NCBI RefSeq assembly: GCF_008704995.1
Contig: NZ_CP023747.1
Span: 3,870,501-3,934,500 of the forward strand
Source: Streptomyces nodosus
Lineage (GTDB): Bacteria > Actinomycetota > Actinomycetes > Streptomycetales > Streptomycetaceae
Length of the DNA: 64,000 nucleotides
Direction: 5' to 3'
Below are positions 50,336 to 59,290 of the stretch, piece by piece. How positions within the stretch are numbered: position 1 is the stretch's first letter; every line of letters begins with the position of its first letter. The position numbers and the translations under genes were made by a program. The notes under the pieces were generated by a model. The model was not told the DNA's origin and made no database searches. It saw only the letters and a list, made by a program, of their open reading frames with translations.

Positions 50336-51955
50336 TCAGGACGGGTCACCCGTCGACACCCGAAGCTCGATCTCCGGCATGTGCTGCTGATCGACGTCGG
50401 TACCGGCCGACGGGAACTGGTCCATGACCGTGCCCTCGCCGAAGACGTTCTCGTCGACGTCCTTGATCTTCATCCGCCAGCCGGCGGCCTGGAAGCACGA
50501 CTTGACCGACTGGATGTTCCTGAACGAGAAGTCCGGCACCCGGACCAACTTCGGGTCGTTGTACGCCTTCTCCGGCTCGGTGCACTTGGTCGTCTCGATC
50601 GTCTTGGTCGTGTCCGGGCCCTTGTGGTCCGCGACCGTGCTCGACGTGGCGGTGTCACCGCGGCTGCCGCCGTCGGCCTCGTGGTCGTCGTTCCCCTGCG
50701 TCGACATGGCGATGATCACGCCCACCGTGACCAGGGCGACCAGGGCCACCACGAGCGAGCCGATGACCACGGCCCGCTTGCTCCCCCCGCCGCCCGCGCC
50801 GCCCGGCGAGGGCACCGTGACATACGGCGGCGGGGTCGCCGCGGGCTGCTGGGGCGCATAGGCGGCGGTCCCCGGAGGGCTCTGGTAGCCGGGCTGCTGC
50901 GGATGGCCGTACCCCGGTGTGGGGGCCGGGCTCGCATACGGGCTGGGCTGGTACGGCATCTGCACGGGTCCCGGCGGGGCCTGCGCCGACCGGTCGACCG
51001 GCGGGAAGACCGCGGAGGCGACACCGGCGCCGCTGGGGGTCGCCGTACCCGGCACGATGCTCGGCGCGGCGGCCGTGAGGGACGCGGCCACCCGCAGGCA
51101 CTCGTCCCGCATCGCCACGGCGCTCGGGAAGCGTTCGTTCGGGTTCTTCCGCAGCGCGCGGGCGATCAGTGCGTCCACCGCGGGCGGCAGCGAGCGGTTG
51201 ACCGACGAAGGAGCCACCGGCTCCTCCTGCACATGCGCATATGCGATCGCCAACGGTGAGTCCGCCTCGAACGGCAGCCGTCCGGTGACCAGTTGGAAGA
51301 GCATGATGCCCACGGAGTACAGGTCGGAACGCGCGTCCACGCCTCTGCCGAGAGCCTGTTCGGGCGAGAGGTACTGCGGGGTGCCGACCACCATGCCGGT
51401 CTGTGTCATGGAGGTGACCCCGGACTGCATGGCGCGGGCGATGCCGAAGTCCATCACCTTGACGACGTTGCGCTTCGTCACCATCACATTGCCCGGCTTG
51501 ATGTCCCGGTGGACCAGGCCCATCTCATGGCTGATCTCCAGGGCCGCCAGCACATCGGCGGTGACCTTCAGCGCCTTGTCGGCCGGCATCGCGCCGTACT
51601 GCCGGACATCGGCGTCGAGGACCGAGCTGAGCGGCCTGCCCTCGACGTACTCCATGACGATGTAAGGGGTCGTCATCCCGCCCAACTCGTCCTCGCCGGT
51701 GTCGAAGACCGAGACGATGTTGGTGTGCGTGAGTTTCGCCACGGACTGCGCCTCACGGCGGAACCGCTCACGGAAGGCCTGTTCGCGACCGAGTTCGGTG
51801 TGAAGGGTCTTGATCGCGACCTGGCGGTCGAGCACGGTGTCGTAGGCGAGGTGCACCGAGGCCATACCGCCCTCGCCGAGCAAGTCGCGCAGCTGATAGC
51901 GGCCACCGGCGGCCGATCGCCCGGCATAGCGGCCCTGCGCGCCGTCCTGGCTCAT
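50336..51955 (-). CDS. Ser/Thr protein kinase with C-terminal PASTA-like domain
   Basis: 539-residue receptor kinase. Kinase domain: Gly-loop GEGGMASVH, Lys49 in VAIKT, HRDIKPGN, DFG and the activation-loop SMTQT. A 120-residue Pro/Ala linker is followed by a transmembrane helix (RAVVIGSLVVALVALVTVGVIIAM) and one extracytoplasmic PASTA-like repeat (VPDFSFRNIQSVKSCFQAAGWRM), unlike the four in pknB. ATG 51955 (MSQDGAQGRYAG) is chosen; the upstream frame is a shadow. It diverges from another kinase gene. The ligand and targets are unknown. Confidence 0.93.
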   Translation of the reverse strand: MSQDGAQGRYAGRSAAGGRYQLRDLLGEGGMASVHLAYDTVLDRQVAIKTLHTELGREQAFRERFRREAQSVAKLTHTNIVSVFDTGEDELGGMTTPYIVMEYVEGRPLSSVLDADVRQYGAMPADKALKVTADVLAALEISHEMGLVHRDIKPGNVMVTKRNVVKVMDFGIARAMQSGVTSMTQTGMVVGTPQYLSPEQALGRGVDARSDLYSVGIMLFQLVTGRLPFEADSPLAIAYAHVQEEPVAPSSVNRSLPPAVDALIARALRKNPNERFPSAVAMRDECLRVAASLTAAAPSIVPGTATPSGAGVASAVFPPVDRSAQAPPGPVQMPYQPSPYASPAPTPGYGHPQQPGYQSPPGTAAYAPQQPAATPPPYVTVPSPGGAGGGGSKRAVVIGSLVVALVALVTVGVIIAMSTQGNDDHEADGGSRGDTATSSTVADHKGPDTTKTIETTKCTEPEKAYNDPKLVRVPDFSFRNIQSVKSCFQAAGWRMKIKDVDENVFGEGTVMDQFPSAGTDVDQQHMPEIELRVSTGDPS

Positions 51956-52330
51956 CTTCTGCGTCCCCCATCGGCGCGGTGGCTGCGAGCGGTGGTGCTC
52001 CCGCGGTCCGTGATCGATATGCATGGCTTCGACGACCGGCGCGTCTGATCCGTGATCGACTGGCTCATTCCCGGCCAAGTCTGCCCGAGGGCGGTGACAC
52101 GTCAAGCCTGGTGCCCGTTCCGTGACCGTACGCGAAAGAAGCGTCGCGGAAGCGTTACCGGGGACGTACGAGCCGTGCACGGGATTTGCATGTGGGACCC
52201 CCGCACGGTTTCATGGCCGACCCATCTCGATTCCATCTCGGAACGGCGCCCTGCGCGGAGCCTGTAGCGTGGCCCGTGGGGACCGTAACAACCACCGCGC
52301 AGACCGCGGGAGAAACGACGGCGAGGACTG
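51956..52330. promoter_or_regulatory. 375-bp divergent promoter region of two kinases
   Basis: The gap separates a minus-strand from a plus-strand kinase gene. A TAGCGT -10-like hexamer (52264-52269) serves the rightward gene. Nothing for the leftward gene is clear. No small gene is supported. Confidence 0.45.
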
Positions 52331-53899
52331 ATGGCACAGACGCAGCGCGCCCAGGGCCCGTCCGACCCAGAGGCGAGTGGCGGCGGGATGTCGGACGCGC
52401 CGGAGAATTGGGGCAACGGCGGACTCGTCGGTGACGGCCGGTACCGGCTGACCCACCGGCTCGGCAGAGGCGGCATGGCCGAGGTGTTCGCCGCCGAGGA
52501 CGTACGGCTCGGCCGGACCGTCGCGGTCAAGCTGCTCCGCTCCGATCTCGCCGAGGACCCGGTCTCCAAGGCCCGGTTCACGCGTGAGGCGCAGTCCGTG
52601 GCCGGGCTCAACCACCATGCGATCGTCGCCGTGTACGACTCCGGCGAGGACCAGGCGGGCGGCCAGGCGGTGCCCTACATCGTGATGGAGCTGGTCGAGG
52701 GGCACACCATCCGGGACCTGCTGCTCCACGCGGAGCCCCCCGGCCCCGAACAGGCCCTGATCATCGTCTCGGGCGTCCTGGAGGCGCTGGCCTACTCGCA
52801 CCAGCACGGCATCGTGCACCGCGACATCAAGCCGGCGAACGTCATCATCACGGACAGCGGCGCCGTGAAGGTGATGGACTTCGGCATCGCCCGTGCCCTG
52901 CACGGGGCGTCGACGACGATGACCCAGACCGGCATGGTCATGGGTACGCCGCAGTACCTGTCGCCCGAACAGGCGCTCGGCAAGGCCGTCGACTACCGCT
53001 CGGACCTGTATGCGACGGGCTGTCTGCTGTACGAACTGCTCGCGCTGCGGCCCCCGTTCGTCGGGGAGACCCCGCTGTCCGTGGTCTACCAGCATGTCCA
53101 GGACATCCCGGTGCCGCCGTCGCAGGTGTCGGACACGGCGCCGCCGGAGCTGGACGGGCTGGTGATGCGCTCGCTGGCGAAGGAGCCGGACGACCGGTTC
53201 CAGACCGCCGAGGAGATGCGCGGGCTGCTCCAGTACTCGCTGGACATGCTCTACGACCAGGGCGCTCACACCGGCACCTGGAACACCGGCCCGGTCGAGA
53301 TGCACGACGCCCGGCACACCCCGGCGCCGGGCTTCGCCGGCACGACGGCGATGCCGCACGCCGGTGAGGCCGGCACCACCCAGATCCCGCAGTCGATCCT
53401 GCCCTCGGCATACGGCGCCGGGGACGACGGCGGCTTCGAGGGACACGGCAACCGGGGCAGCGGCCGGGGCAAGCTGCTGGTCCTCGCGGTCCTCGCGGTC
53501 ATCGCCGTCGTGGCGGGTGTCGCCCTGGCGCTGAACCAGGACAAGGCGGCCGACAAGCCCGACCCGACGAACTCGCCCAGCCCCTCGGTGTCCCGCGAGG
53601 TCAAGGAGTCCAGCGAGCCGCCGGCGGACGAGGAGGAGCAGAGCGACAGCTCCACGGGCGGTGACTCGAACACCGGCAGCGGCTCGGGCTACCAGCCCCC
53701 GTACCAGCCCACGCAGGACGACACCGAGCAGCCCCCGACCGAGCCGACGGAGACGGAGGAGGCGCCGACCGCCGGCCAGCCCAGCCAGACGACGCCACCG
53801 CCGCAGCCGACGGACCAGCCCACCACCGGCGACGGCGAACAGGAGCCGCCGACGTCGGACGGAGGCGGGGACAACGCGGGAAACCCTCAGGGGCCCTGA
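52331..53899 (+). CDS. Ser/Thr protein kinase with long acidic extracellular tail
   Basis: 522-residue membrane kinase. The domain has Gly-loop GRGGMAEVF, Lys67 in VAVKL, HRDIKPAN, DFG and TTMTQTG in the activation loop. A linker leads to a transmembrane helix (KLLVLAVLAVIAVVAGVALAL, about 380-400) and an outside tail of Pro/Thr/Glu/Ser repeats (EPTETEEAPTAGQP, SGYQPPYQPTQDD) with no PASTA. ATG is preceded by GCGAGGACTG. Divergent from the previous kinase, both with similar kinase domains, so probably a duplicated pair that diverged outside. Substrates unknown. Confidence 0.93.
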   Translation: MAQTQRAQGPSDPEASGGGMSDAPENWGNGGLVGDGRYRLTHRLGRGGMAEVFAAEDVRLGRTVAVKLLRSDLAEDPVSKARFTREAQSVAGLNHHAIVAVYDSGEDQAGGQAVPYIVMELVEGHTIRDLLLHAEPPGPEQALIIVSGVLEALAYSHQHGIVHRDIKPANVIITDSGAVKVMDFGIARALHGASTTMTQTGMVMGTPQYLSPEQALGKAVDYRSDLYATGCLLYELLALRPPFVGETPLSVVYQHVQDIPVPPSQVSDTAPPELDGLVMRSLAKEPDDRFQTAEEMRGLLQYSLDMLYDQGAHTGTWNTGPVEMHDARHTPAPGFAGTTAMPHAGEAGTTQIPQSILPSAYGAGDDGGFEGHGNRGSGRGKLLVLAVLAVIAVVAGVALALNQDKAADKPDPTNSPSPSVSREVKESSEPPADEEEQSDSSTGGDSNTGSGSGYQPPYQPTQDDTEQPPTEPTETEEAPTAGQPSQTTPPPQPTDQPTTGDGEQEPPTSDGGGDNAGNPQGP

Positions 53900-54008
53900 C
53901 GGAACAGCCGCCGTTTGACGCCGGCGGGGCCTCACAGGCGGGGAGCGGTATGACCTCGCATCAGAACAGCGGGGAGGGCGGCCCGTTCGGCGACGAACCG
54001 GCCGCTCC

Positions 54009-55004
54009 TCAGCGGGTGAACGCCTCGCAGACGGCGTCGTACTCCCGGCTCCACCAGACCACCAGCGCCGAGGCCGCAGGGAACTGAGAGTCCGCGCGGG
54101 TGTCGCCGCGTTCGTAGTGCCAGCGCAGCATCCAGAAGTCGTTGAGCCGTTCCCACCACACCCGGTGCACGGCCGCGGCGAGTTCCGAGGCCGGCGCGTC
54201 CGCGGCGCGCCGGTACGCGCGTGCGTAGGCCCGGACCTTCGGCAGGTCGAGCGTGCCGACGGGCCGTACGAAGAAGATCGCCGCGGCCCGTACCGCCTCC
54301 TCCGCGCGGGGCTGGAGACCGAGCCGGTCCCAGTCGACGATCGCGGCGGGCGCGTCCCCCCGGTACAGCAGGTTGAAGGGGTGGAAGTCGCCGTGCACCC
54401 ACCCCACCGAGCCACCGCGCGGCGGCCGCCGGTCCGCGTGCTGGTCCAGCAGCACCCGCCGTTCCAGCAGACGGTGCCGGGCGAGCTCGTCGAAGGCGGT
54501 GGGGGGCTCGTGCCGGCGCACCCGGCCCAGCAGATCGTCGATGAGCGCATGGGTGTCGGCGGGGTCCGCGCTCTCGGGGCGGGGACCGGGCGCCGACGCC
54601 ATCACCCGCTCCAGGCTCGCGTGCACCACCCCGAGCAGTGCGCCCAGCCTGCCGCACTGCTCCGTCGTGAGCTGGCCGCCGTGCCGGTGCCGGCCGTCGA
54701 TCCAGGGGTGCAACGCGTAGGCGTGGCCGCCGACGACCGCGACGGTACGGCCGTCACGGCCGGCCAGCGGCGGCGCCACCGGAACGCCGAGGTCGGCGAG
54801 GCGCCGGGTGGCGGTGTGCTGACGGGCGATCGCCGCGGGGTCGGCGGTCTCGGGGTCGAAGTGGTGCTTGAGGAAGTAGCGGCCGCGCGTCGTGCGGAGC
54901 CGGAATCCGCGGTTGAGCAGGCCCTGGTCGACGGGCTCGCAGGTGAGCACGGATCCCGCCGAGTACTGGTCGAGGAGGGCGCGCAGCGGGGGCGCGTGCA
55001 ACAT
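54009..55004 (-). CDS. APH-type phosphotransferase family protein
   Basis: 331-residue kinase of the aminoglycoside/choline phosphotransferase fold. Key motifs are the Lys strand TTRGRYFLKHHFDPE, the catalytic HGDFHPFNLLYRG (Asp as base), and the metal-binding IVDWDRLGL. ATG 55004 is taken as start (MLHAPPLRALL); a GTG nine codons upstream is possible. Isolated gene on the minus strand with no partner that reveals its substrate; such proteins phosphorylate small alcohols as well as antibiotics. No resistance claim is made. Confidence 0.9.
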   Translation of the reverse strand: MLHAPPLRALLDQYSAGSVLTCEPVDQGLLNRGFRLRTTRGRYFLKHHFDPETADPAAIARQHTATRRLADLGVPVAPPLAGRDGRTVAVVGGHAYALHPWIDGRHRHGGQLTTEQCGRLGALLGVVHASLERVMASAPGPRPESADPADTHALIDDLLGRVRRHEPPTAFDELARHRLLERRVLLDQHADRRPPRGGSVGWVHGDFHPFNLLYRGDAPAAIVDWDRLGLQPRAEEAVRAAAIFFVRPVGTLDLPKVRAYARAYRRAADAPASELAAAVHRVWWERLNDFWMLRWHYERGDTRADSQFPAASALVVWWSREYDAVCEAFTR

Positions 55005-55094
55005 GCGGGGTGGTACAGATGAGCGCGGCACGCGCCAGATGGTAGGGCACCAGCAGATGCCGTGAGCTGGGCGCTGTCACAGACAGTCGCACTC

Positions 55095-55120
55095 GATCAC
55101 ATCACGTCTTCGGTGTGATC
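55095..55120. promoter_or_regulatory. Inverted repeat upstream of second bkd operon
   Basis: GATCACA at 55095-55101 and TGTGATC at 55114-55120 form a 7-bp inverted repeat 12 bases apart. It could be a hairpin or operator. The stretch 55005-55515 otherwise holds no gene. Confidence 0.4.
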
Positions 55121-55278
55121 ACGGGCCAAGATCCAATGCCGGCGGCCGGCCACTGTGCGGCGCCGTCGCACCACACCAAGTCATGTCTTCCCGTGCTCCA
55201 GGTGAGCGGGATAACGTGCCGTTGTTCCGGCCGCCTGCAAGGCTGTGACCAGGGCCTGCGCCCGACTGACGCGATTTA

Positions 55279-55292
55279 CTTGGAAATCCAAG
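55279..55292. promoter_or_regulatory. Operator-like palindrome in second bkd promoter region
   Basis: CTTGG-AAAT-CCAAG is a perfect 5-bp inverted repeat in an AT-rich patch (55272-55300) that stands out in this GC-rich sequence. It lies 224 bases before the E1-alpha start. TTGG...CCAA halves fit Lrp-like or other dimeric regulators; no ligand is known. Confidence 0.5.
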
Positions 55293-55515
55293 CAAAATCC
55301 CAGGTCAGAAGGGGTTTCACAGAAATGTGGAGCACTGGGTAACGTGCCCCTTGCAGGGCGCTCGCCGGGGCACCTGTCACGTCTGTCTCGAACGGACCGC
55401 ACCCACCCCGTGCGTCCGTGCGCCGCAGACGAGCCGCTCCCACCGGCCCCATGCGGGCCGAGGGGATCCCCAGGCACCCGGCGAACCCGGGGGCCGGACC
55501 GACGGAGGAGCACAC

Positions 55516-56721
55516 GTGACCGTGGAGAGCACTGCCGCGCGCAAGCCGCGACGCAGCGCCGGAGACAAGGCCGGCACCACCGGCACCAAGCGCACCACCC
55601 GCAGCGCGCCCAGGAAGGGCGCCGACCGCGACCTCGTCCAGCTGTTGACGCCCGAGGGCAAGCGGGTCAAGAACCCCGAGTACGACTCCTACGTCGAGGG
55701 CATCACCCCCGAACAGCTGCGGGGTCTGTACCGGGACATGGTGCTGACCCGCCGCTTCGACGCCGAGGCCACCGCCCTGCAGCGCCAGGGCGAGCTGGGC
55801 CTGTGGGCCTCGCTGCTCGGCCAGGAGGCCGCCCAGATCGGCTCGGGCCGAGCGCTGAACGACGAGGACTATGTCTTCCCGACCTACCGGGAACACGGTG
55901 TCGCCTGGTGCCGCGGCGTCGACCCCACCAACCTCCTCGGCATGTTCCGCGGGGTGAACAACGGTGGCTGGGACCCCAACGGCAACAACTTCCACCTCTA
56001 CACGATCGTGATCGGCTCGCAGACGCTGCACGCCACCGGCTACGCCATGGGCGTCGCCAAGGACGGCGCGGACTCCGCCGTGATCGCGTACTTCGGCGAC
56101 GGCGCCTCCAGCCAGGGCGATGTCGCGGAATCCTTCACCTTCGCCGCGGTCTACAACGCCCCGGTCGTGTTCTTCTGCCAGAACAACCAGTGGGCGATCT
56201 CCGAGCCCACCGAGAAGCAGACCCGGGTGCCGCTCTACCAGCGCGCCCAGGGCTTCGGCTTCCCGGGCGTGCGCGTCGACGGCAATGACGTCCTGGCCTG
56301 TCTGGCCGTCACCCGGTGGGCGCTGGAGCGGGCACGCAACGGCGAGGGCCCCACCCTGGTCGAGGCGTTCACCTACCGGATGGGCGCGCACACCACCTCC
56401 GACGACCCCACGCGCTACCGCCACGACGACGAGCGGGCCGCCTGGGAGGCGAAGGACCCGATCGCCCGGCTGCGCGCCCACCTGGAGGCCTCGCACCACG
56501 CGGACGAGGAGTTCTTCGCGGAACTCGAGGCGGAGAGCGAGACGTTGGGACGGCGAGTACGCGAGGCGGTCCGTGCCATGCCGGACCCGGACCGGTTCGC
56601 CATCTTCGAGAACGTGTACGCGGACGGGCATGCGCTCGTCGACGAGGAGCGGGCCCAGTTCGCCGCCTACCAGGCGTCGTTCGCCGACAGCGGCTCCGCC
56701 TCGGTGGAAGGGGGACAGTGA
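55516..56721 (+). CDS. bkdA: Branched-chain 2-oxoacid dehydrogenase E1 alpha (second operon)
   Basis: 401-residue thiamine-diphosphate enzyme subunit, paralogue of the one at 39914. It has a basic, Thr/Lys-rich head (TAARKPRRSAGDKAGTTGTK) and the ThDP motif GDGASSQGDVAESFTFAAVY with CQNNQWAISEP. GTG 55516 has GGAGGAG directly upstream. This operon has a different control region from the first (no ACCG...CGGT palindrome seen), so it is probably induced by other signals. S. coelicolor also carries two bkd sets near this map position, by memory. No E3 gene is adjacent. Confidence 0.92.
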   Translation: MTVESTAARKPRRSAGDKAGTTGTKRTTRSAPRKGADRDLVQLLTPEGKRVKNPEYDSYVEGITPEQLRGLYRDMVLTRRFDAEATALQRQGELGLWASLLGQEAAQIGSGRALNDEDYVFPTYREHGVAWCRGVDPTNLLGMFRGVNNGGWDPNGNNFHLYTIVIGSQTLHATGYAMGVAKDGADSAVIAYFGDGASSQGDVAESFTFAAVYNAPVVFFCQNNQWAISEPTEKQTRVPLYQRAQGFGFPGVRVDGNDVLACLAVTRWALERARNGEGPTLVEAFTYRMGAHTTSDDPTRYRHDDERAAWEAKDPIARLRAHLEASHHADEEFFAELEAESETLGRRVREAVRAMPDPDRFAIFENVYADGHALVDEERAQFAAYQASFADSGSASVEGGQ

Positions 56722-56722
56722 C

Positions 56723-57700
56723 ATGGCCGAGAAGATGGCACTCGCCAAGGCGATCAACGAGTCGCTGCGCAAGGCTCTGGAGTCGGACCCCAAGGTCCTG
56801 GTGATGGGCGAGGACGTCGGCAAGCTCGGCGGCGTCTTCCGGGTCACCGACGGTCTGCAGAAGGACTTCGGCGAGGAGCGGGTCATCGACACCCCGCTCG
56901 CCGAGTCGGGCATCGTCGGCACCGCGATCGGCCTGGCGCTGCGCGGCTACCGGCCGGTCGTCGAGATCCAGTTCGACGGCTTCGTCTTCCCGGCGTACGA
57001 CCAGATCGTCACCCAGCTGGCTAAGATGCACGCCCGCTCGCTGGGCAAGATCAAGCTGCCGGTCGTCATCCGTATCCCCTACGGCGGCGGCATCGGCGCG
57101 GTCGAGCACCACAGCGAGTCCCCCGAGGCGCTGTTCGCCCATGTGTCGGGCCTGAAGATCGTCTCCCCGTCGAACGCGTCGGACGCCTACTGGATGATGC
57201 AGCAGGCGATCCAGAGCGACGACCCGGTGATCTTCTTCGAGCCGAAGCGGCGGTACTGGGACAAGGCCGAGGTCGACGCCGAGGCGATCCCGGGCCCCCT
57301 GCACAAGGCACGGGTGGTGCGTGAGGGCACGGATCTGACCCTGGTGGCGTACGGCCCGATGGTGAAGGTCTGCCAGGAGGTCGCGGCCGCCGCCGAGGAG
57401 GAGGGCAAGTCCCTCGAGGTGCTGGATCTGCGGTCGGTCTCCCCGCTCGACTTCGACTCGGTCCAGGCCTCGGTGGAGAAGACCCGCCGCCTGGTGGTGG
57501 TGCACGAGGCACCGGTGTTCTTCGGCTCGGGCGCGGAGATCGCCGCCCGGATCACGGAGCGGTGCTTCTACCACCTGGAGGCGCCGGTGCTGCGGGTCGG
57601 CGGCTATCACGCCCCGTACCCGCCTGCCCGGCTGGAGGAGGAGTATCTGCCGGGTCTCGACCGGGTGCTCGACGCCGTCGACCGTGCCCTGGCGTACTGA
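56723..57700 (+). CDS. bkdB: Branched-chain 2-oxoacid dehydrogenase E1 beta (second operon)
   Basis: 325-residue E1 beta subunit: VMGEDVGKLGGVFRVT, RVIDTPLAESGIVGTAIGLALRG, FDGFVFPAYDQIVTQLAKM, IPYGGGIGAVEHHSESPEALF and VVVHEAPVFFGSGAEIAARI mirror the paralogue of the first operon. ATG lies two bases after the previous stop with a GGGGGAC Shine-Dalgarno stretch. Substrate range cannot be separated from the first copy by sequence. Confidence 0.93.
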   Translation: MAEKMALAKAINESLRKALESDPKVLVMGEDVGKLGGVFRVTDGLQKDFGEERVIDTPLAESGIVGTAIGLALRGYRPVVEIQFDGFVFPAYDQIVTQLAKMHARSLGKIKLPVVIRIPYGGGIGAVEHHSESPEALFAHVSGLKIVSPSNASDAYWMMQQAIQSDDPVIFFEPKRRYWDKAEVDAEAIPGPLHKARVVREGTDLTLVAYGPMVKVCQEVAAAAEEEGKSLEVLDLRSVSPLDFDSVQASVEKTRRLVVVHEAPVFFGSGAEIAARITERCFYHLEAPVLRVGGYHAPYPPARLEEEYLPGLDRVLDAVDRALAY

Positions 57701-57710
57701 GGAGAAGGTC

Positions 57711-59126
57711 GTGACGACGATGACTGAGGCGTCCGTGCGCGAGTTCAAGATGCCCGATGTGGGCGAGGGACTCACCGAGGCCGAGATCCTCACGTGGTAC
57801 GTGCAGCCCGGTGACACGGTCTCCGACGGGCAGGTGGTGTGCGAGGTGGAGACGGCGAAGGCCGCCGTCGAGCTGCCCATCCCGTACGACGGGGTGGTCC
57901 GCGAGCTCCGCTTCCCCGAGGGCACCACGGTGGATGTCGGCACCGCGATCATCACGGTCGACGTGGGCGGGGGCGCCCCCGCCGCGCAGGCCCCGGCACC
58001 CGCTGCCGAGGCCCCGGCGCCCGCCGCGCAGGCCCCGGCCGAGGAGCCCAAGCCGGAGGGCCGCAAGCCGGTCCTGGTCGGGTACGGCGTCGCCGAGTCC
58101 TCCACCAAGCGCCGCCCCCGCAAGGTGGTGCCCACGGCCGCGCCGACGGCCGCCGAGGACACCCTGAAGGCGGCCAGGGCGCTCCAGGGCGAGCTGAACG
58201 GGCACGGTGTCCGGGCGGCGGAGCGTCCGCTGGCGAAGCCGCCGGTGCGCAAGCTCGCCAAGGACCTGGGGGTCGACCTGGCGACGGTGCGGCCCTCGGG
58301 CCCCGACGGGATCATCACGCGCGAGGATGTGCACGCCGCGGTGGCGCCCGTGCCGGCGCCCGCCGCTCCCGTGACCGTCGGGACACCGGCGCCGGCGCCG
58401 GCGCCGGTGGTGACCTACGACGACGGCCGGGAGACCCGGATCCCCGTCAAGGGCGTCCGCAAGGCCACCGCGCAGGCGATGGTCGGCTCGGCGTTCACGG
58501 CCCCGCATGTCACGGAGTTCGTGACCGTGGACGTGACACGCACGATGAAGCTGGTCGAGGAGCTCAAGCAGGACAAGGACCTGCAGGGGCTGCGCGTGAA
58601 CCCGCTGCTTCTGATCGCCAAGGCGCTGCTGGTGGCGATCAGGCGCAACCCGGACGTCAACGCGTCCTGGGACGAGGCGAACCAGGAGATCGTGCGCAAG
58701 CACTATGTGAACCTGGGCATCGCGGCGGCCACCCCGCGCGGTCTGATCGTGCCGAACATCAAGGACGCGCACCGGAAGACGCTTCCGGAACTCGCCGAGT
58801 CGCTCGGCGAGCTGGTGGCCACGGCCCGGGAGGGCAGGACGTCCCCGGCCGCGATGCAGGGCGGCACGGTCACCATCACCAATGTGGGGGTGTTCGGCGT
58901 CGACACGGGCACGCCGATCCTCAACCCGGGCGAGTCGGCGATCCTCGCGGTCGGCGCGATCAAGCTCCAGCCCTGGGTCCACAAGGGCAAGGTGAAGCCC
59001 CGCCAGGTCACCACCCTGGCGCTCAGCTTCGACCACCGCCTGGTCGACGGCGAACTGGGTTCGAAGGTCCTCGCGGACGTGGCGGCCGTCCTGGAGCAGC
59101 CGAAGCGGCTGATCACCTGGGGCTAG
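57711..59126 (+). CDS. bkdC: Dihydrolipoyl acyltransferase E2 (second operon)
   Basis: 471-residue E2 core: one lipoyl domain with Lys in CEVETAKAAVELP, a binding domain (VRKLAKDLGVDLATVRPSGPDG) and a catalytic domain ending LSFDHRLVDGELGSK, with the His-x3-Asp pair. Two Pro/Ala linkers join them. GTG 57711 has AGGAGAAGG upstream; ATG 57720 is a second choice. No E3 is present, so a shared dihydrolipoamide dehydrogenase elsewhere must serve it. Two hairpins follow in the convergent gap. Confidence 0.93.
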   Translation: MTTMTEASVREFKMPDVGEGLTEAEILTWYVQPGDTVSDGQVVCEVETAKAAVELPIPYDGVVRELRFPEGTTVDVGTAIITVDVGGGAPAAQAPAPAAEAPAPAAQAPAEEPKPEGRKPVLVGYGVAESSTKRRPRKVVPTAAPTAAEDTLKAARALQGELNGHGVRAAERPLAKPPVRKLAKDLGVDLATVRPSGPDGIITREDVHAAVAPVPAPAAPVTVGTPAPAPAPVVTYDDGRETRIPVKGVRKATAQAMVGSAFTAPHVTEFVTVDVTRTMKLVEELKQDKDLQGLRVNPLLLIAKALLVAIRRNPDVNASWDEANQEIVRKHYVNLGIAAATPRGLIVPNIKDAHRKTLPELAESLGELVATAREGRTSPAAMQGGTVTITNVGVFGVDTGTPILNPGESAILAVGAIKLQPWVHKGKVKPRQVTTLALSFDHRLVDGELGSKVLADVAAVLEQPKRLITWG

Positions 59127-59160
59127 CCCCCGACGCCCCTCTGCCGGGGCCGAGGAGCGA

Positions 59161-59192
59161 GAAGCCGCGTCCCCCACGGGGGGCGCGGCTTC
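59161..59192. terminator. Terminator hairpin after second bkd operon
   Basis: GAAGCCGCG (59161-59169) pairs with CGCGGCTTC (59184-59192), extended by one G-T and several C-G pairs to about 14 bp. Confidence 0.75.
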
Positions 59193-59238
59193 CGTCGTCG
59201 TACGGCGGCCCCGCCCGTGACGCCGTACGACGGGCGAA

Positions 59239-59268
59239 GGGCCCGGCCGCGGAAGGGCGGCCGGGCCC
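59239..59268. terminator. Terminator hairpin of carboxypeptidase gene
   Basis: 12-bp stem GGGCCCGGCCGC (59239-59250) with GCGGCCGGGCCC (59257-59268) and a GGAAGG loop, placed 23 bases beyond the minus-strand stop. Confidence 0.8.
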
Positions 59269-59290
59269 CGGGTGCCGTGCGCGGCGGAGA

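Noticed and set aside
54009..55004. Aminoglycoside resistance gene
   Set aside because: Only the general APH fold is visible; specific antibiotic-kinase residues cannot be verified.
55095..55120. CRP-type operator
   Set aside because: The half-sites face outward (GATCACA...TGTGATC), opposite to TGTGA-N6-TCACA.
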